Shown here piece after piece: positions 1 through 8,415 of a stretch of DNA of 64,000 bases. How positions within the stretch are numbered: the first letter of the stretch is position 1; each line of letters starts with the position of its first letter. Position numbers and translations under genes: made by a program. Source of the stretch: DASQHW01 sp038209365 (GTDB lineage: Bacteria; Actinomycetota; Acidimicrobiia; IMCC26256; PALSA-610); the NCBI GenBank assembly GCA_038209365.1, contig JBBQXS010000004.1, forward strand, positions 1-64,000. Direction: 5' to 3'. The notes under the pieces were generated by a model that was given only the letters and a program-made list of their open reading frames with translations, searched no databases and was not told where the DNA came from.

Positions 1-417
1 CGACTGCAGGGAACCGGTCTGCGTGCGAGTGAAGAACGCGATCGGCATCCGCTGCACATGGTCGAACAGCGCGACCCGCAGGTCGTAGATGAGGCCCTCA
101 CCGATGCGTGCCGAGTAGTACCGCTGGACCAGCGAGAGCACACCGTTGGCGAGCGCGAGCCCGACCGCGCCCAACGCGATCCACATCACGAGCCTGCGGT
201 CGTGGTGCGGAATCGCGGTGTCGAGCAGGCTCTTCAGCAGTAACGGCGAGACCGCGGTGGCGACCGAACCGGCAATGACAGTCGCGACGAAGGCGATCAG
301 CTGCCTCGAATACGGCCGGATGTAGCGCAAGACGCGCCGCATGACCGCGCGGTCGATCCGGTGCTGGGCGAGCGTCTCGTCGCGCCGGAACCCCATCATC
401 GTGCGGTGATCCATCAT
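1..417 (-). CDS. ABC transporter, N-terminal membrane domain (partial)
   Basis: Open reading frame entering from the left edge; only the first 139 or so residues are visible. It begins with two adjacent ATG codons (M-M-D-H-R-T) and carries two hydrophobic stretches (VATVIAGSVATAVSPLLL and VMWIALGAVGLALANGVL) followed by the cytoplasmic RxxLFDHVQRMPIAFF segment typical of type I ABC exporter membrane domains. The ATP-binding half would lie outside the window. It faces away from the acyl-CoA dehydrogenase gene. The family (fused TMD-NBD exporter) is clear from this segment; the substrate is unknown. Confidence 0.8.
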   Translation of the reverse strand, partial: MMDHRTMMGFRRDETLAQHRIDRAVMRRVLRYIRPYSRQLIAFVATVIAGSVATAVSPLLLKSLLDTAIPHHDRRLVMWIALGAVGLALANGVLSLVQRYYSARIGEGLIYDLRVALFDHVQRMPIAFFTRTQTGSLQS

Positions 418-464
418 CCGGAGGCCGAGGGTACCGGCCCGGTGCGGCGGTCCAAGCCCCCTTC

Positions 465-470
465 TAGGCT
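465..470 (+). promoter_or_regulatory. -10 box of a leaderless promoter (TAGGCT)
   Basis: TAGGCT ends 6 bases before the ATG at 477 and there is no Shine-Dalgarno sequence, so transcription should begin at the start codon itself. This is one of several such arrangements in the window. Inference from spacing. Confidence 0.4.
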
Positions 471-476
471 CCCGAC

Positions 477-1634
477 ATGAGCCCGACCGCCACTGATCCC
501 GACGTCCGGCGTGAGCTCGTCGAGACGGTTCGCCGCTTCGTCGCCCGCGAGGTCGTTCCCGTCGCCTCCGAGATGGAGCACGCCGACTCGTATCCCGAGC
601 GCATCGTGGCGCAGATGAAGGAGCTCGGTCTTTTCGGCATCGCGATCCCGAGCGATTACGGCGGCCTCGGCCTCGACTTGCTCACGTACATCGGCGTGGT
701 CGAGGAGCTCGCGTACGGCTGGATGTCGTTGTCGGGCATCGTGAACACCCACACGATTGCCGCGCATCTCATCGCACACCACGGCAACGAGCTGCAGAAG
801 CAGCGCTGGCTCCCGCGTCTCGCAACGGGCGAGATCCGAGGTTGTCTCTCGCTCTCCGAAGCCGATGCCGGAAGCGACACTCGCAACATCGCGTGCCGTG
901 CCGTGCGCGACGGCGAGGAATACGTGATCACGGGAACGAAGATGTGGGTGACCAACGGCGCCCGAGCCGGGATCGTCGCGCTCGCGGCGCGCACCGAAGA
1001 AGGCATCTCGTGCTTCATCGTCGAGAAGGAGCCCGGTGAGAAGTTCGGGGGTATCACGGTGAGCCGCAATATCGGCAAGCTCGGGTACAAGGGCATCGAG
1101 ACGGTCGAGATGCAATACGACGCCCACCGCGTGCCCGCGGATGCGATGCTCGGCGATTCCGGACGCGGGCTCTCGTACATTCTCGGCGCGCTCGAGGTCG
1201 GCCGCATCAACATCGCGGCGCGGGCCGTGGGCGTCGCCCGCGCCGCGTTCGACGCGGCGCTGACCTACGCACAAGAGCGCCGAACGATGGGCAAGGCCAT
1301 CGGCGAGCATCAGGCCATCCAGTTGAAGCTCGCCGACATGGCGACGAAACTCGAAGCCGCCCGGCTGCTCACAAAATCGGCAGCCGAGCGTAAACAATCG
1401 GGCGAGCGCGCCGATGTAGAAGCCGGTATGGCGAAACTGTTCGCGAGCGAGGCGGCTTTCGAGATCGCGACCGACGCGATGCGCATTCACGGCGGCGTCG
1501 GCTACACGACCGAGCTTCCGGTGGAGCGGTACTACCGCGATGCGCCGTTGATGATCATCGGCGAAGGCACCAACGAGATCCAGCGTCTGGTGATCGCGCG
1601 CGGCTTGCTCGCGCGCGCGGCCGCGCGCCAATAG
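477..1634 (+). CDS. acyl-CoA dehydrogenase
   Basis: 385 residues, the usual length for a soluble FAD-dependent acyl-CoA dehydrogenase (alpha,beta-oxidation of an acyl-CoA thioester, electrons to ETF). Visible landmarks are the N-terminal helical IAIPSDYGGLGLD segment, the FAD/substrate motif CLSLSEADAGSDTRN near residue 121, the MRIHGGVGYTTELPVERYYRD signature and the C-terminal IGEGTNEIQR with the position of the catalytic glutamate. It is followed after 2 bases by a lipoprotein gene and then a MaoC hydratase, a plausible fatty-acid degradation group. Substrate chain length cannot be read from sequence. Confidence 0.93.
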   Translation: MSPTATDPDVRRELVETVRRFVAREVVPVASEMEHADSYPERIVAQMKELGLFGIAIPSDYGGLGLDLLTYIGVVEELAYGWMSLSGIVNTHTIAAHLIAHHGNELQKQRWLPRLATGEIRGCLSLSEADAGSDTRNIACRAVRDGEEYVITGTKMWVTNGARAGIVALAARTEEGISCFIVEKEPGEKFGGITVSRNIGKLGYKGIETVEMQYDAHRVPADAMLGDSGRGLSYILGALEVGRINIAARAVGVARAAFDAALTYAQERRTMGKAIGEHQAIQLKLADMATKLEAARLLTKSAAERKQSGERADVEAGMAKLFASEAAFEIATDAMRIHGGVGYTTELPVERYYRDAPLMIIGEGTNEIQRLVIARGLLARAAARQ

Positions 1635-1636
1635 CG

Positions 1637-2479
1637 ATGCGCCGCGTTGCCGCGCTTGCGCTGTTGGCCGCGGTGCTGGCGGCGTGCGGCGGCACCGACT
1701 ACAACTCCGCCACCTCGAGCTCTACTACCGCGCGCCCGAACGCGACGACGACCACACTCGCGCCGGTTACCGCAGACGACCGCGCGGAGTATCTGCAAGC
1801 GGCCGAGCGGGGAATTCTCGACGATCCTCGCAACACCGACTTCACCGATGCGCAAGCGCGTTGCCTCGCGCGCGCACTTGTCAACGGGATCGGCGTGCGG
1901 CGGCTGCGGGCTGCAGGCGTCGAGCCAGACGAGCTCCGCCGCCCCGGTTATGACCTTCCGCCACTCCTCGAGTCGTCTCTGTCGCGCGCCGTCAAGCGTG
2001 ACTTCGGCGCCCGCCTCCAAGCGTGTGGCCTCGGCGAGCTGTTCTCGAACTCCATCGCCGCATCGGTCGGCGCCGGCAAGAACGCACCCGCGCCCGAGGA
2101 GCTGCAGTGCATCCGTGCAGCGTTCCAGGCGCCCCAGCAGCGAGAGCTCCTCGCGGATGCCAGCCTCGAGACGAAGCCGAGCGCCTCGAGCGCGCTCGGG
2201 CTCGCCCGGGTGTTGCTGGGTTGCATCAGCTTCGGTCGGCTTGTGGCGGAGCAAGCCAAAGCCGACAACGCCTCACTCTCCGACGATGAGATCTCCTGCA
2301 TAGATCGCGCCGCCCGCGCGAGTTCGGCGCTGGAAGGCTTTCTGGCGGACAAGATCCGTGGGCGCGCGGTCGACAGCAAACGCGCGGTGCGGGAATTCGG
2401 TGTAGCGATGGCGCTCTGCCTCACTCCCGCCCACCTGCGCCAGCTCGCAGGCCTCCCGCCGCCGATCATCTCGCTGTAG
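1637..2479 (+). CDS. secreted lipoprotein of unknown function
   Basis: 280 residues. An N-terminal signal peptide with a lipobox (AAVLAAC, Cys17) is followed by a Ser/Thr-rich linker (about residues 20-45), so the mature protein should be lipid-anchored outside the membrane. The rest is helical with regularly placed cysteines (ARCLARALV, LQACGLGELF, LQCIRAAF, LLGCISFGRL, DEISCIDRAAR), suggesting repeated small disulphide-stabilised helical units. The start is 2 bases after the acyl-CoA dehydrogenase stop, so the two are probably co-transcribed. I do not recognise the family. Confidence 0.75.
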   Translation: MRRVAALALLAAVLAACGGTDYNSATSSSTTARPNATTTTLAPVTADDRAEYLQAAERGILDDPRNTDFTDAQARCLARALVNGIGVRRLRAAGVEPDELRRPGYDLPPLLESSLSRAVKRDFGARLQACGLGELFSNSIAASVGAGKNAPAPEELQCIRAAFQAPQQRELLADASLETKPSASSALGLARVLLGCISFGRLVAEQAKADNASLSDDEISCIDRAARASSALEGFLADKIRGRAVDSKRAVREFGVAMALCLTPAHLRQLAGLPPPIISL

Positions 2480-2490
2480 CGGCGGCTGAG

Positions 2491-2496
2491 TACCGT
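2491..2496 (+). promoter_or_regulatory. -10 box of a leaderless promoter (TACCGT)
   Basis: TACCGT ends 6 bases before the ATG at 2503, with no ribosome binding site in between. It would give the MaoC gene its own leaderless start. Confidence 0.35.
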
Positions 2497-2502
2497 TTCG
2501 CC

Positions 2503-3009
2503 ATGACCGTCTACGAGCGACCCTTCGGCCGGCTCTTCGAGGACTTCGAGGTCGGTGACGTCTACAAGCACTGGCCGGGCAAGACCATCACCGAATACGA
2601 CGACCACCTCTTCTGCATGATCACGATGAACCATCACCCGCTCCACACGGATGCGTGGTACGCAGAGACGCAGACCCAGTTCGGCAAGAACGTTGTGGTC
2701 GGGAACCTCGTCTACTCGTTGGTGCTCGGAATGTCCGTACCGGACGTCAGCGGCGCGGCCATCGCGAATCTCGAGGTGGAGTCACTGCAGCACAAGATGC
2801 CGACGTTCCACGGCGACACGATCTATGCCGAAACCACCGTGCTCGACAAGAAGGAGTCCCGTAGCAAACCTGACCGCGGGATTGTCGCGGTCGAGACACG
2901 GGGCTACAACCAGCGGGGCGAAGAGGTCTGTTATTTCCGACGGCGTGTCATGGTGCCCAAGCGCGATGCCGCGAAGCCGCGCCGGCGCCCGTATCCCGTC
3001 TCGGACTAG
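2503..3009 (+). CDS. MaoC-like (R)-enoyl-CoA hydratase
   Basis: 168-residue single hot-dog protein. The hydratase-type segment MNHHPLHTDAWYAE near residues 47-60 carries the Asp/His pair of MaoC dehydratases, followed by VVVGNLVYSLVLGMSV of the hot-dog core helix. It would hydrate an enoyl-CoA and sits downstream of an acyl-CoA dehydrogenase, which makes the double bond such an enzyme uses. The C-terminus is basic (KPRRRP). Family assignment is firm; the natural acyl chain is unknown. Confidence 0.88.
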   Translation: MTVYERPFGRLFEDFEVGDVYKHWPGKTITEYDDHLFCMITMNHHPLHTDAWYAETQTQFGKNVVVGNLVYSLVLGMSVPDVSGAAIANLEVESLQHKMPTFHGDTIYAETTVLDKKESRSKPDRGIVAVETRGYNQRGEEVCYFRRRVMVPKRDAAKPRRRPYPVSD

Positions 3010-3074
3010 ACATCCACGCGTTGCGGCGCGCTCACGATTAGCGTTTCTGCGTCCCGCACCCGGAGGTATTTCAC

Positions 3075-3749
3075 GTGACTGATCCGCCCCCGCCGCCCCC
3101 GCCGCCGCCGTCGTCGTTCGGTTCGCCTTCGCCGGCGAGCACCCCGGACGTCGGCGCCGCCATCTCGTACGGGTGGAAGAAGTTCCAAGAGAACGTCGGT
3201 CCGCTGATCGCGATCATCCTGATCCCGGTCGTCCTGCAGATCATCCTGCAGGTCATCGGCTTCGTCATCATCAGGGGCGTCGCCGGCTACGTCATCTTCG
3301 GCATCCTCGCCGCCGTCGTGTCGCTGGCGGGCTCGATCGGCATCTTCAACGCCGCGCTCATGATCACCAGCGGTCAGCCCCTCGACATCGGCAAGGCGTT
3401 CTCCACCGATCGCTGGGGCGAGTGGATCGTCTTCGCGTTCGTGTTCGGGCTGTTCGTCGGTGTCGGCGCCATCTTCTGCGGGATAGGCGCGCTGATCGTC
3501 CTCGCGTTCTTCGGGCTCGCGCCGTACTACTTCCTCGACCAGCGGAAGAGCTTGGGCGACGCGTTCAGTGCGAGTCTCGAAGCGACGCGCGCGAACGCCG
3601 GCACACCGCTGGCGATCGCGCTGACCGTGCTCGTCGGTGTCCTTGGCATCATCCTGTGCTACGTCGGCGCGCTCGTGACGATGCCGATCGCATACATCGG
3701 CGTGGGCTTTCTCTACCGTCACATCAACAACCAGCCCGTCGCCGCGTAG
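3075..3749 (+). CDS. integral membrane protein with proline-rich N-terminus
   Basis: 224 residues, GTG start preceded by GGAGG at a good distance. Residues 4-12 are nine consecutive prolines and the segment up to residue 25 is Pro/Ser-rich, probably a disordered cytoplasmic tail. From residue 35 on there are four or five hydrophobic helices (for example LIAIILIPVVLQIILQVIGF and IALTVLVGVLGIILCYVGAL). The architecture resembles the proline-rich DUF-type membrane proteins common in actinobacteria; no catalytic motif is visible. Function unknown. Confidence 0.8.
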   Translation: MTDPPPPPPPPPSSFGSPSPASTPDVGAAISYGWKKFQENVGPLIAIILIPVVLQIILQVIGFVIIRGVAGYVIFGILAAVVSLAGSIGIFNAALMITSGQPLDIGKAFSTDRWGEWIVFAFVFGLFVGVGAIFCGIGALIVLAFFGLAPYYFLDQRKSLGDAFSASLEATRANAGTPLAIALTVLVGVLGIILCYVGALVTMPIAYIGVGFLYRHINNQPVAA

Positions 3750-3758
3750 CCGAATCGC

Positions 3759-4193
3759 GTGCCCGGCGACGATTGCCTGTTCTGCGCGATCGTCGCCGGC
3801 AACGCAGCTGCGCACGTCGTGCTCGACGAGCCTGACGTGGTTGCGTTTCTCGACATCCGGCCGGTCTTCAAGGGCCACGTGCTCGTCGTTCCGCGAGCCC
3901 ACATCGTCACGCTGCCCGAGCTGCCGACCCCGCTGCTCACGGCCGTGTTCACCGTGGTGCAGCGGTGCGCGGCCGCGATGGTCGAGGGCCTCGGCGCGCA
4001 GGGTTCGTGGGTGGCCCAGAACAACGTCGTGAGTCAGGCCGTCCCGCACCTGCACGTGCACGTCGTACCGCGCACGAAGGGCGACGGTCTGCGCGGCTTC
4101 TTCTGGCCCCGCCAGAAGTATGCGTCCGACGCGGAGATTGCGGAGTACGCCGACCGCCTGCGGGAGTCCCTTGGCGGCGGTATGCGGGGATGA
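3759..4193 (+). CDS. HIT family hydrolase
   Basis: 144 residues, GTG start 9 bases after the preceding stop. The histidine triad HLHVHVVP lies near residue 97, and a Cys6-x2-Cys9 pair (DCLFCAI) forms half of the zinc site found in the Hint branch. HIT proteins hydrolyse the phosphoramidate or phosphoanhydride bond of AMP-linked substrates. It precedes the fluoride channel gene and may be co-transcribed with the membrane protein upstream. Substrate unresolved. Confidence 0.9.
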   Translation: MPGDDCLFCAIVAGNAAAHVVLDEPDVVAFLDIRPVFKGHVLVVPRAHIVTLPELPTPLLTAVFTVVQRCAAAMVEGLGAQGSWVAQNNVVSQAVPHLHVHVVPRTKGDGLRGFFWPRQKYASDAEIAEYADRLRESLGGGMRG

Positions 4194-4238
4194 CTTCCTT
4201 CGCCTCCTTCAACTGAACGGCGAGAAAGGGGAGCGGCT

Positions 4239-4601
4239 GTGCGCGCAGTTCTGGTCGGGATCGCGGGAGCGGCCGGTGCGCTGAGCCGCTACGGGATCGC
4301 GGTGGCGATCGGGCCGGAGATGTTCCCCTGGGCGACGCTGGGCATCAACCTCAGCGGGTCGTTCGTGCTGGCGTTCGTCGTGACGTGGGCAACGGAAGGC
4401 CACCTACCGGCCGATGTCGCCACCGGTATCACCGTCGGTTTCCTCGGGGCCTACACCACCTTCTCGACCTTCTCGTGGGAGACGTTCGTCATGGCGCACA
4501 CCCACCGATTGCCGGCGGCGATCGTGTACGTCGTCGTGTCTCTCGCCGGCGGGGTCGGCGCGGCCGCCGGCGGCTACGCGCTCGGTCGCGCCCTGCGGTG
4601 A
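4239..4601 (+). CDS. fluC: fluoride channel FluC/CrcB
   Basis: 120 residues, four predicted membrane helices, GTG start preceded by AAAGGGGA. Family landmarks are the GINLSGSF segment with the conserved Asn of the pore and the TTFSTFSWE motif that supplies phenylalanine-box and Na+-site residues. It forms a dual-topology dimeric fluoride exporter; a single gene is therefore sufficient. The leader is short (45 bases) and no convincing fluoride riboswitch is visible in it. Confidence 0.92.
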   Translation: MRAVLVGIAGAAGALSRYGIAVAIGPEMFPWATLGINLSGSFVLAFVVTWATEGHLPADVATGITVGFLGAYTTFSTFSWETFVMAHTHRLPAAIVYVVVSLAGGVGAAAGGYALGRALR

Positions 4602-4666
4602 AGGCCCGCGCCGCGGGCGCCGCACAGAACCCGCCCCGAGGCCGAAGCGATCGCCCTTCGTTGTTC

Positions 4667-4713
4667 TTGACCTCTTGACCTTCTTGACTTTTGTCGTCTT
4701 GTAATGATGTAAT
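4667..4713 (+). promoter_or_regulatory. leaderless promoter with three stacked -35 hexamers
   Basis: TTGACC (4667), TTGACC (4675) and TTGACT (4684) follow each other at 8-9 bp. TGTAAT at 4708-4713 lies 18 bp after the third and 6 bases before the ATG at 4720. There is no Shine-Dalgarno sequence, so the ATG is probably the first transcribed codon. Confidence 0.5.
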
Positions 4714-4719
4714 CACCGC

Positions 4720-5244
4720 ATGCGGAGCATTGATCTCTCGACGCTCGCCGGCTGGTTCGCCGGCCGGCTGCCCGACGACTGGTTCAGCGGCGCACCCGAC
4801 GTGCGTGCGGACCGCGAGGAGATCCTCGTGGTCGGTGCGCTCGCCGAGCCCGAGTACCCGAACGATGCTGACGAGCCCGCGCGTGCGGCCGCCCGTCGGG
4901 CGCGCATCCTGCGGTTCCGCGAGGACACGCGGGATCAGCGCATGAAGATCGCGGACGAAGCCGAGCACCGCACCGGGCGCAAGGTTGCATGGGGGGCGCG
5001 CTGCGGCGACGAGGAGCACATCTTCACGAGCCTGGCCGTGCCGGTGATGACGCGCTTGCGCATGCCGGAGCGCCAGGTGCTCGACACGCTGGTGGGCGCC
5101 GGGGTCGCCCGCAGTCGCTCGGACGCGCTCGCGTGGTGCGTCCGCCTGGTGCGCGACCACGAGGGCGAGTGGATCGATCAGCTGCGCGACGCGCTCGTCG
5201 CGGTCGAACAGGCCCGCAACTCGGGCCCGAGCACGGGCGCGTAG
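4720..5244 (+). CDS. conserved hypothetical protein, actinobacterial type
   Basis: 174 residues, soluble, no signal peptide. Features are an N-terminal acidic region with LPDDWF, a charged helix ILRFREDTRDQRMKIADEAE, then HIFTSLAVPVMTRLRMPERQ and a C-terminal helical part (LVGAGVARSRSDALAWCVRLV) that resembles the end of a small ribbon-helix-helix or helical dimer domain. I do not recognise a named family with confidence. It has its own promoter directly upstream. Confidence 0.7.
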   Translation: MRSIDLSTLAGWFAGRLPDDWFSGAPDVRADREEILVVGALAEPEYPNDADEPARAAARRARILRFREDTRDQRMKIADEAEHRTGRKVAWGARCGDEEHIFTSLAVPVMTRLRMPERQVLDTLVGAGVARSRSDALAWCVRLVRDHEGEWIDQLRDALVAVEQARNSGPSTGA

Positions 5245-5429
5245 CCGAGCTTCGGAGGGACCGTCCTCCGCCGGCAAAACCTGGGTGAGCGCTCCGGCCA
5301 CGCGCGGGAGTCACATTTTGTGGCAGCAAGACCACGGGCGTCCGACGTCATGTGAGAACGCGCGACGATGACAGCGATGCGATTGGGCTCCAATGCCGCG
5401 CATGGCGTCATTGATGACGGAGGACCCTG

Positions 5430-6335
5430 TTGACCGACGATCCCCGGTGGGTATCCTCACCGCCAATGTCCGGGGGGATTCGCATTGTGTTCAACGGCGT
5501 GCGCGGTTCGACGCCGTGTGCCGGCGGCGCGTACGCGCGGTACGGCGGGAATTCGTCGAGCGTCGCTCTCGAAGCCGACGGCTCGCCACCGATTCTGTTC
5601 GATCTCGGGACGGGTCTGCGCCCGTACGGTGCACGCTGCGTCGACGAATTCCACGGGGCGGTGCTGCTCTCGCATCTGCACTGGGACCATGTGCAGGGCG
5701 TGCCGTTCTTCACGCCATTGCATCGCGAGGGCTCGACCGTCGACATCTACGGCCCGCGCCAGTCGCAGGGGCCGCTGGGCGAGGTCTTCACCCAGATGAT
5801 GCGGCCGCCGTTCTTTCCGATCACGCCCTCGCAGCTCGCCGGGGACGTCCGGTTCCACGACACCGGTGACGACGATTTCCCGGTCGGTTTCGCAAAGGTG
5901 CGATCCCGTTGGGTTCGTCACGTCGGGCCGACGCTCGGCTTCCGCGTGGACTGGAACGGTGTGTCGGTGGCGTACATCCCGGATCACGGGCCCGGGTGCA
6001 GTCCCGATGATCCCGACGACTACGTGCCGCACGAGGTGCTCGAGCTGTGCGACGGCGTCGATGTGTTGATTCACGACGCCCAGCACACCCACGACGAGTA
6101 CGGCCCGAAGCGCCATTGGGGCCACTGCACGATCGAGTACGCGGTGCACGTCGCGCGCGAGTCGGGCGTGCGCCGGCTCGCGCTCTTCCACCACGACCCC
6201 GTGCACGACGACGACGACCTCGACGTGATCTTGCGCAACGCCCAGGATCACTCCTGCCGGGTGAACGCGCCGGAAGTGGTGGCCGCGTACGAGGGATTGG
6301 AGCTCGTGCTCTCGCCCGTCGTGCCGAGCACCTAA
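5430..6335 (+). CDS. MBL-fold metallohydrolase
   Basis: 301 residues if started at the TTG at 5430, which has GGAGG 6 bases upstream; the ATG at 5466 is the alternative. The metal-binding HLHWDHVQG motif is near residue 84, and the N-terminal GVRGSTPCAGGAYARYGGN is the signature of the phosphodiesterase-like MBL subgroup. Further histidines follow (YIPDHGPG, LIHDAQHTHDEY, LALFHHDP). It probably hydrolyses a phosphodiester or cyclic nucleotide. The stop codon overlaps the ATG of the flavin reductase gene by one base, indicating coupled translation. Confidence 0.88.
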   Translation: MTDDPRWVSSPPMSGGIRIVFNGVRGSTPCAGGAYARYGGNSSSVALEADGSPPILFDLGTGLRPYGARCVDEFHGAVLLSHLHWDHVQGVPFFTPLHREGSTVDIYGPRQSQGPLGEVFTQMMRPPFFPITPSQLAGDVRFHDTGDDDFPVGFAKVRSRWVRHVGPTLGFRVDWNGVSVAYIPDHGPGCSPDDPDDYVPHEVLELCDGVDVLIHDAQHTHDEYGPKRHWGHCTIEYAVHVARESGVRRLALFHHDPVHDDDDLDVILRNAQDHSCRVNAPEVVAAYEGLELVLSPVVPST

Positions 6336-6835
6336 TGAGCTCGTCGCAGCTGCACGTTCTGGCTCCCGACCCCGCAACCTTCCGCACAGTCCTCGGTCAC
6401 TTCGCCACCGGGGTCACCGCGATCACGGCAGTAGACGGCGAGGAGCCCGTCGGCATGGCGTGCAACTCGTTCACGTCGGTGTCGCTCGAACCCCCGCTCG
6501 TGCTCTTCTGTGCGGCGAAAGCGTCGACGACGTGGCCGCGTATCCAGGCCGCCGGGAAGTGGGCGGCGAACATCCTCGCCGAAGACGGCGAAGAGACATG
6601 CCGCCTGTTTGCGCAGCGCGGGATCGATCGTTTCGCGCACCTCACCTACACCGTCGGCCGGAGCGGCGCACCGATTCTGCGCGATGCGCTCGCCTTCGTC
6701 GATTGCGAGACCGTCGACGAACACGACGCCGGCGATCACACGATCGTCGTAGGTCGTGTCCTCGAGCTCGGGTATGCATCCGAAGCCAAACCGCTGCTCT
6801 TCTACCGCGGCGGGTACGGCCGGTTCGAGATCTAG
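6335..6835 (+). CDS. flavin reductase family protein
   Basis: 166 residues, ATG overlapping the previous stop (TAATG). It has the split-barrel FMN-binding pattern of flavin reductases of two-component monooxygenases: FRTVLGHFATGVTAIT, GMACNSFTSVSLEPPLVLFC, and the C-terminal PLLFYRGGYGRFE. It would reduce free FMN or FAD with NAD(P)H for a partner oxygenase. No monooxygenase is adjacent, so the partner must be elsewhere. Confidence 0.88.
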   Translation: MSSSQLHVLAPDPATFRTVLGHFATGVTAITAVDGEEPVGMACNSFTSVSLEPPLVLFCAAKASTTWPRIQAAGKWAANILAEDGEETCRLFAQRGIDRFAHLTYTVGRSGAPILRDALAFVDCETVDEHDAGDHTIVVGRVLELGYASEAKPLLFYRGGYGRFEI

Positions 6836-6843
6836 CGACCGAG

Positions 6844-7338
6844 ATGGACGCGGCCGCGATTTCGTTCGCGGCCCGTCTCGTGTTGGCGGGCGCGCTGCTC
6901 GTCGCGGCTGTTGCGAAGCTGCGTGCGCCCGAGATCACCCGCCGCCAGACGGTCGCGCTCGTCGGTGACCGGGCCGGCGCGGGAGTCGCGATCGCGTTGC
7001 CGTTCGTCGAGCTCGGCGTTGCGGTCATCCTCGTCGCGTGGCAGGGCGCGGCGCCGGGGATCATCGCGGGCGTCCTGTTCGGCGCGTTCACCGTGGTCGT
7101 CGTACGCGCGGAGCTTCACGGCGTGCCGTGCCCGTGCTTCGGGAGCGCATCGCTGGAGGCGAAACCCGGACCGCGGGGGCTTGTACGGAACGCACTCTTC
7201 CTGGCGTACGCGGTGCTGGCGACCGCCTCGCCCGACGATGCGCGCCCTGTGGCCGTGCTCGTCGCCGCCCTCGTGCTCGGCGGCGGCGCCGCCGCGGCTG
7301 CCCGGCTTGCCGGCTCGCGGCCCGTCAACGCGCGGTGA
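6844..7338 (+). CDS. MauE/DoxX-like membrane protein
   Basis: 164 residues, four hydrophobic segments, ATG 8 bases after the flavin reductase stop. The motif HGVPCPCFG is characteristic of MauE-type membrane proteins, related to DoxX and the VKOR-like thiol systems, and suggests a role in disulphide or redox maturation of exported proteins. Its 3' end overlaps the convergent DUF4395 gene by 14 bases. Specific partner unknown. Confidence 0.8.
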   Translation: MDAAAISFAARLVLAGALLVAAVAKLRAPEITRRQTVALVGDRAGAGVAIALPFVELGVAVILVAWQGAAPGIIAGVLFGAFTVVVVRAELHGVPCPCFGSASLEAKPGPRGLVRNALFLAYAVLATASPDDARPVAVLVAALVLGGGAAAAARLAGSRPVNAR

Positions 7339-7741
7339 ACCGGCGCAACTCGTCGCCGAGATGAATGCGCGTCGTCGCCGCGAAGATCGTGACGATCGCG
7401 GCCCCGATCACCACGAGCCACCCCAGCGGAGCAATACCGAGGCCGAAACCGAGCAGCGCGATCGCGCACAGCCCGGCGACCAACGCGTCCTGCCGGCGGA
7501 CCGTCTGTCGGTCGATGAGCGCGCGACCCGGCCCGAGGCGCGGCGCGACGAGCCTCGCGAACGCGACATGGAACGGATTTGCTTGCGGTCCGGTCGCGGC
7601 GCCTACCGCGAGCACGACACCGACGACGAGCACGACCATTGGGATGCCGAACACGAACGCGGCCAGCAACAGCACGCCGATCGACCCCTGCACCAGCCGG
7701 TCGCCTCGAGCATCGACGCCACCGAGCGGCGAGGGATCCAC
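7325..7741 (-). CDS. DUF4395-like integral membrane protein
   Basis: 138 residues from a GTG at 7741 (VDPSPLGGVDARGDRLVQG); a longer frame runs further upstream but would overlap the next gene. Three to four membrane segments (SIGVLLLAAFVFGIPMVVLV and others) and the loop ANPFHVAFARLVAPRLGPGR match the DUF4395 pattern. This family often neighbours thioredoxin or MauE-like proteins, in line with the overlapping gene here. Function unknown. Confidence 0.75.
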   Translation of the reverse strand: MDPSPLGGVDARGDRLVQGSIGVLLLAAFVFGIPMVVLVVGVVLAVGAATGPQANPFHVAFARLVAPRLGPGRALIDRQTVRRQDALVAGLCAIALLGFGLGIAPLGWLVVIGAAIVTIFAATTRIHLGDELRRFTAR

Positions 7742-7799
7742 CGTCGCACGATATTCCTTGCACCGCAGAACGGGTGGCCTGATCGGGTCGGGACGCAGC

Positions 7800-8291
7800 T
7801 CAGGAGTCGACCTGCGACACGTCGTCGGCGGCCGCGTAGAGCGCGGCAATGTCGAGCTTCTTCATACCGAACATGGCCTGCATGGCCCGCTGCGCACGTC
7901 CCTTGTCCTGTTCGCTCGTCATCAGCTTCGCCAGCGCGGTCGGCACGACCTGCCAGGACACGCCGTACTTGTCCTTGAGCCATCCGCACGGTCCCTCCTC
8001 GCCGCCTTCGGAGAGCTTCGCCCAGTAATGGTCGATCTCCTCCTGGTCGGCGCAGTTGATCAGCAGCGAGATCGACTCGTTGAACGTGAACTCCGGGCCA
8101 CCGTCGATCGCCGTGAATTCCTGGCCGTCGAGCACGAAGTCGACCGTCAGCACGGTGCCGGCCTCCCGCGGACCGGCGTCGCCGTAATAGGAAATGTCTC
8201 TGATCTCCGAATTCGGGAACACCGAGACGTAGAACTCGGCCGCCTCCTTGCTCTCGGTGTCGAACCAGAGGTTGGGCGTGATCCGGGGCAT
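7800..8291 (-). CDS. VOC family protein (PhnB/3-demethylubiquinone methyltransferase-like)
   Basis: 163 residues. The start chosen (MPRITPNLWFDTES) is typical of the PhnB-like vicinal oxygen chelate group, which opens with this beta strand and continues with EAAEFYVSVFPNSEI. The later segments GPEFTFNESISLLINC and KYGVSWQVVPTAL are also characteristic. Such proteins are usually small-molecule binding or isomerase-like dimers of unproven function. It lies 58 bases upstream of the DUF4395 gene on the same strand. Confidence 0.85.
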   Translation of the reverse strand: MPRITPNLWFDTESKEAAEFYVSVFPNSEIRDISYYGDAGPREAGTVLTVDFVLDGQEFTAIDGGPEFTFNESISLLINCADQEEIDHYWAKLSEGGEEGPCGWLKDKYGVSWQVVPTALAKLMTSEQDKGRAQRAMQAMFGMKKLDIAALYAAADDVSQVDS

Positions 8292-8415
8292 GGCCGTGCT
8301 CCTGTCGTCGGCGTTCCGCTGCTCACCTGTGCCGACCGCTGCACCCGTCAAGAATCATCGCCGACGAATATCACATGTTCTCAAGGTGTCGCTCTCGGAG
8401 TCCGACCCTTGAGCG

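Noticed and set aside
4194..4238. Fluoride riboswitch before fluC
   Set aside because: GGGGATGACTTCC followed by AACTGAACGG recalls the motif, but the conserved GGNGATGG core and pairing partners are not met and the leader is only 45 bases.
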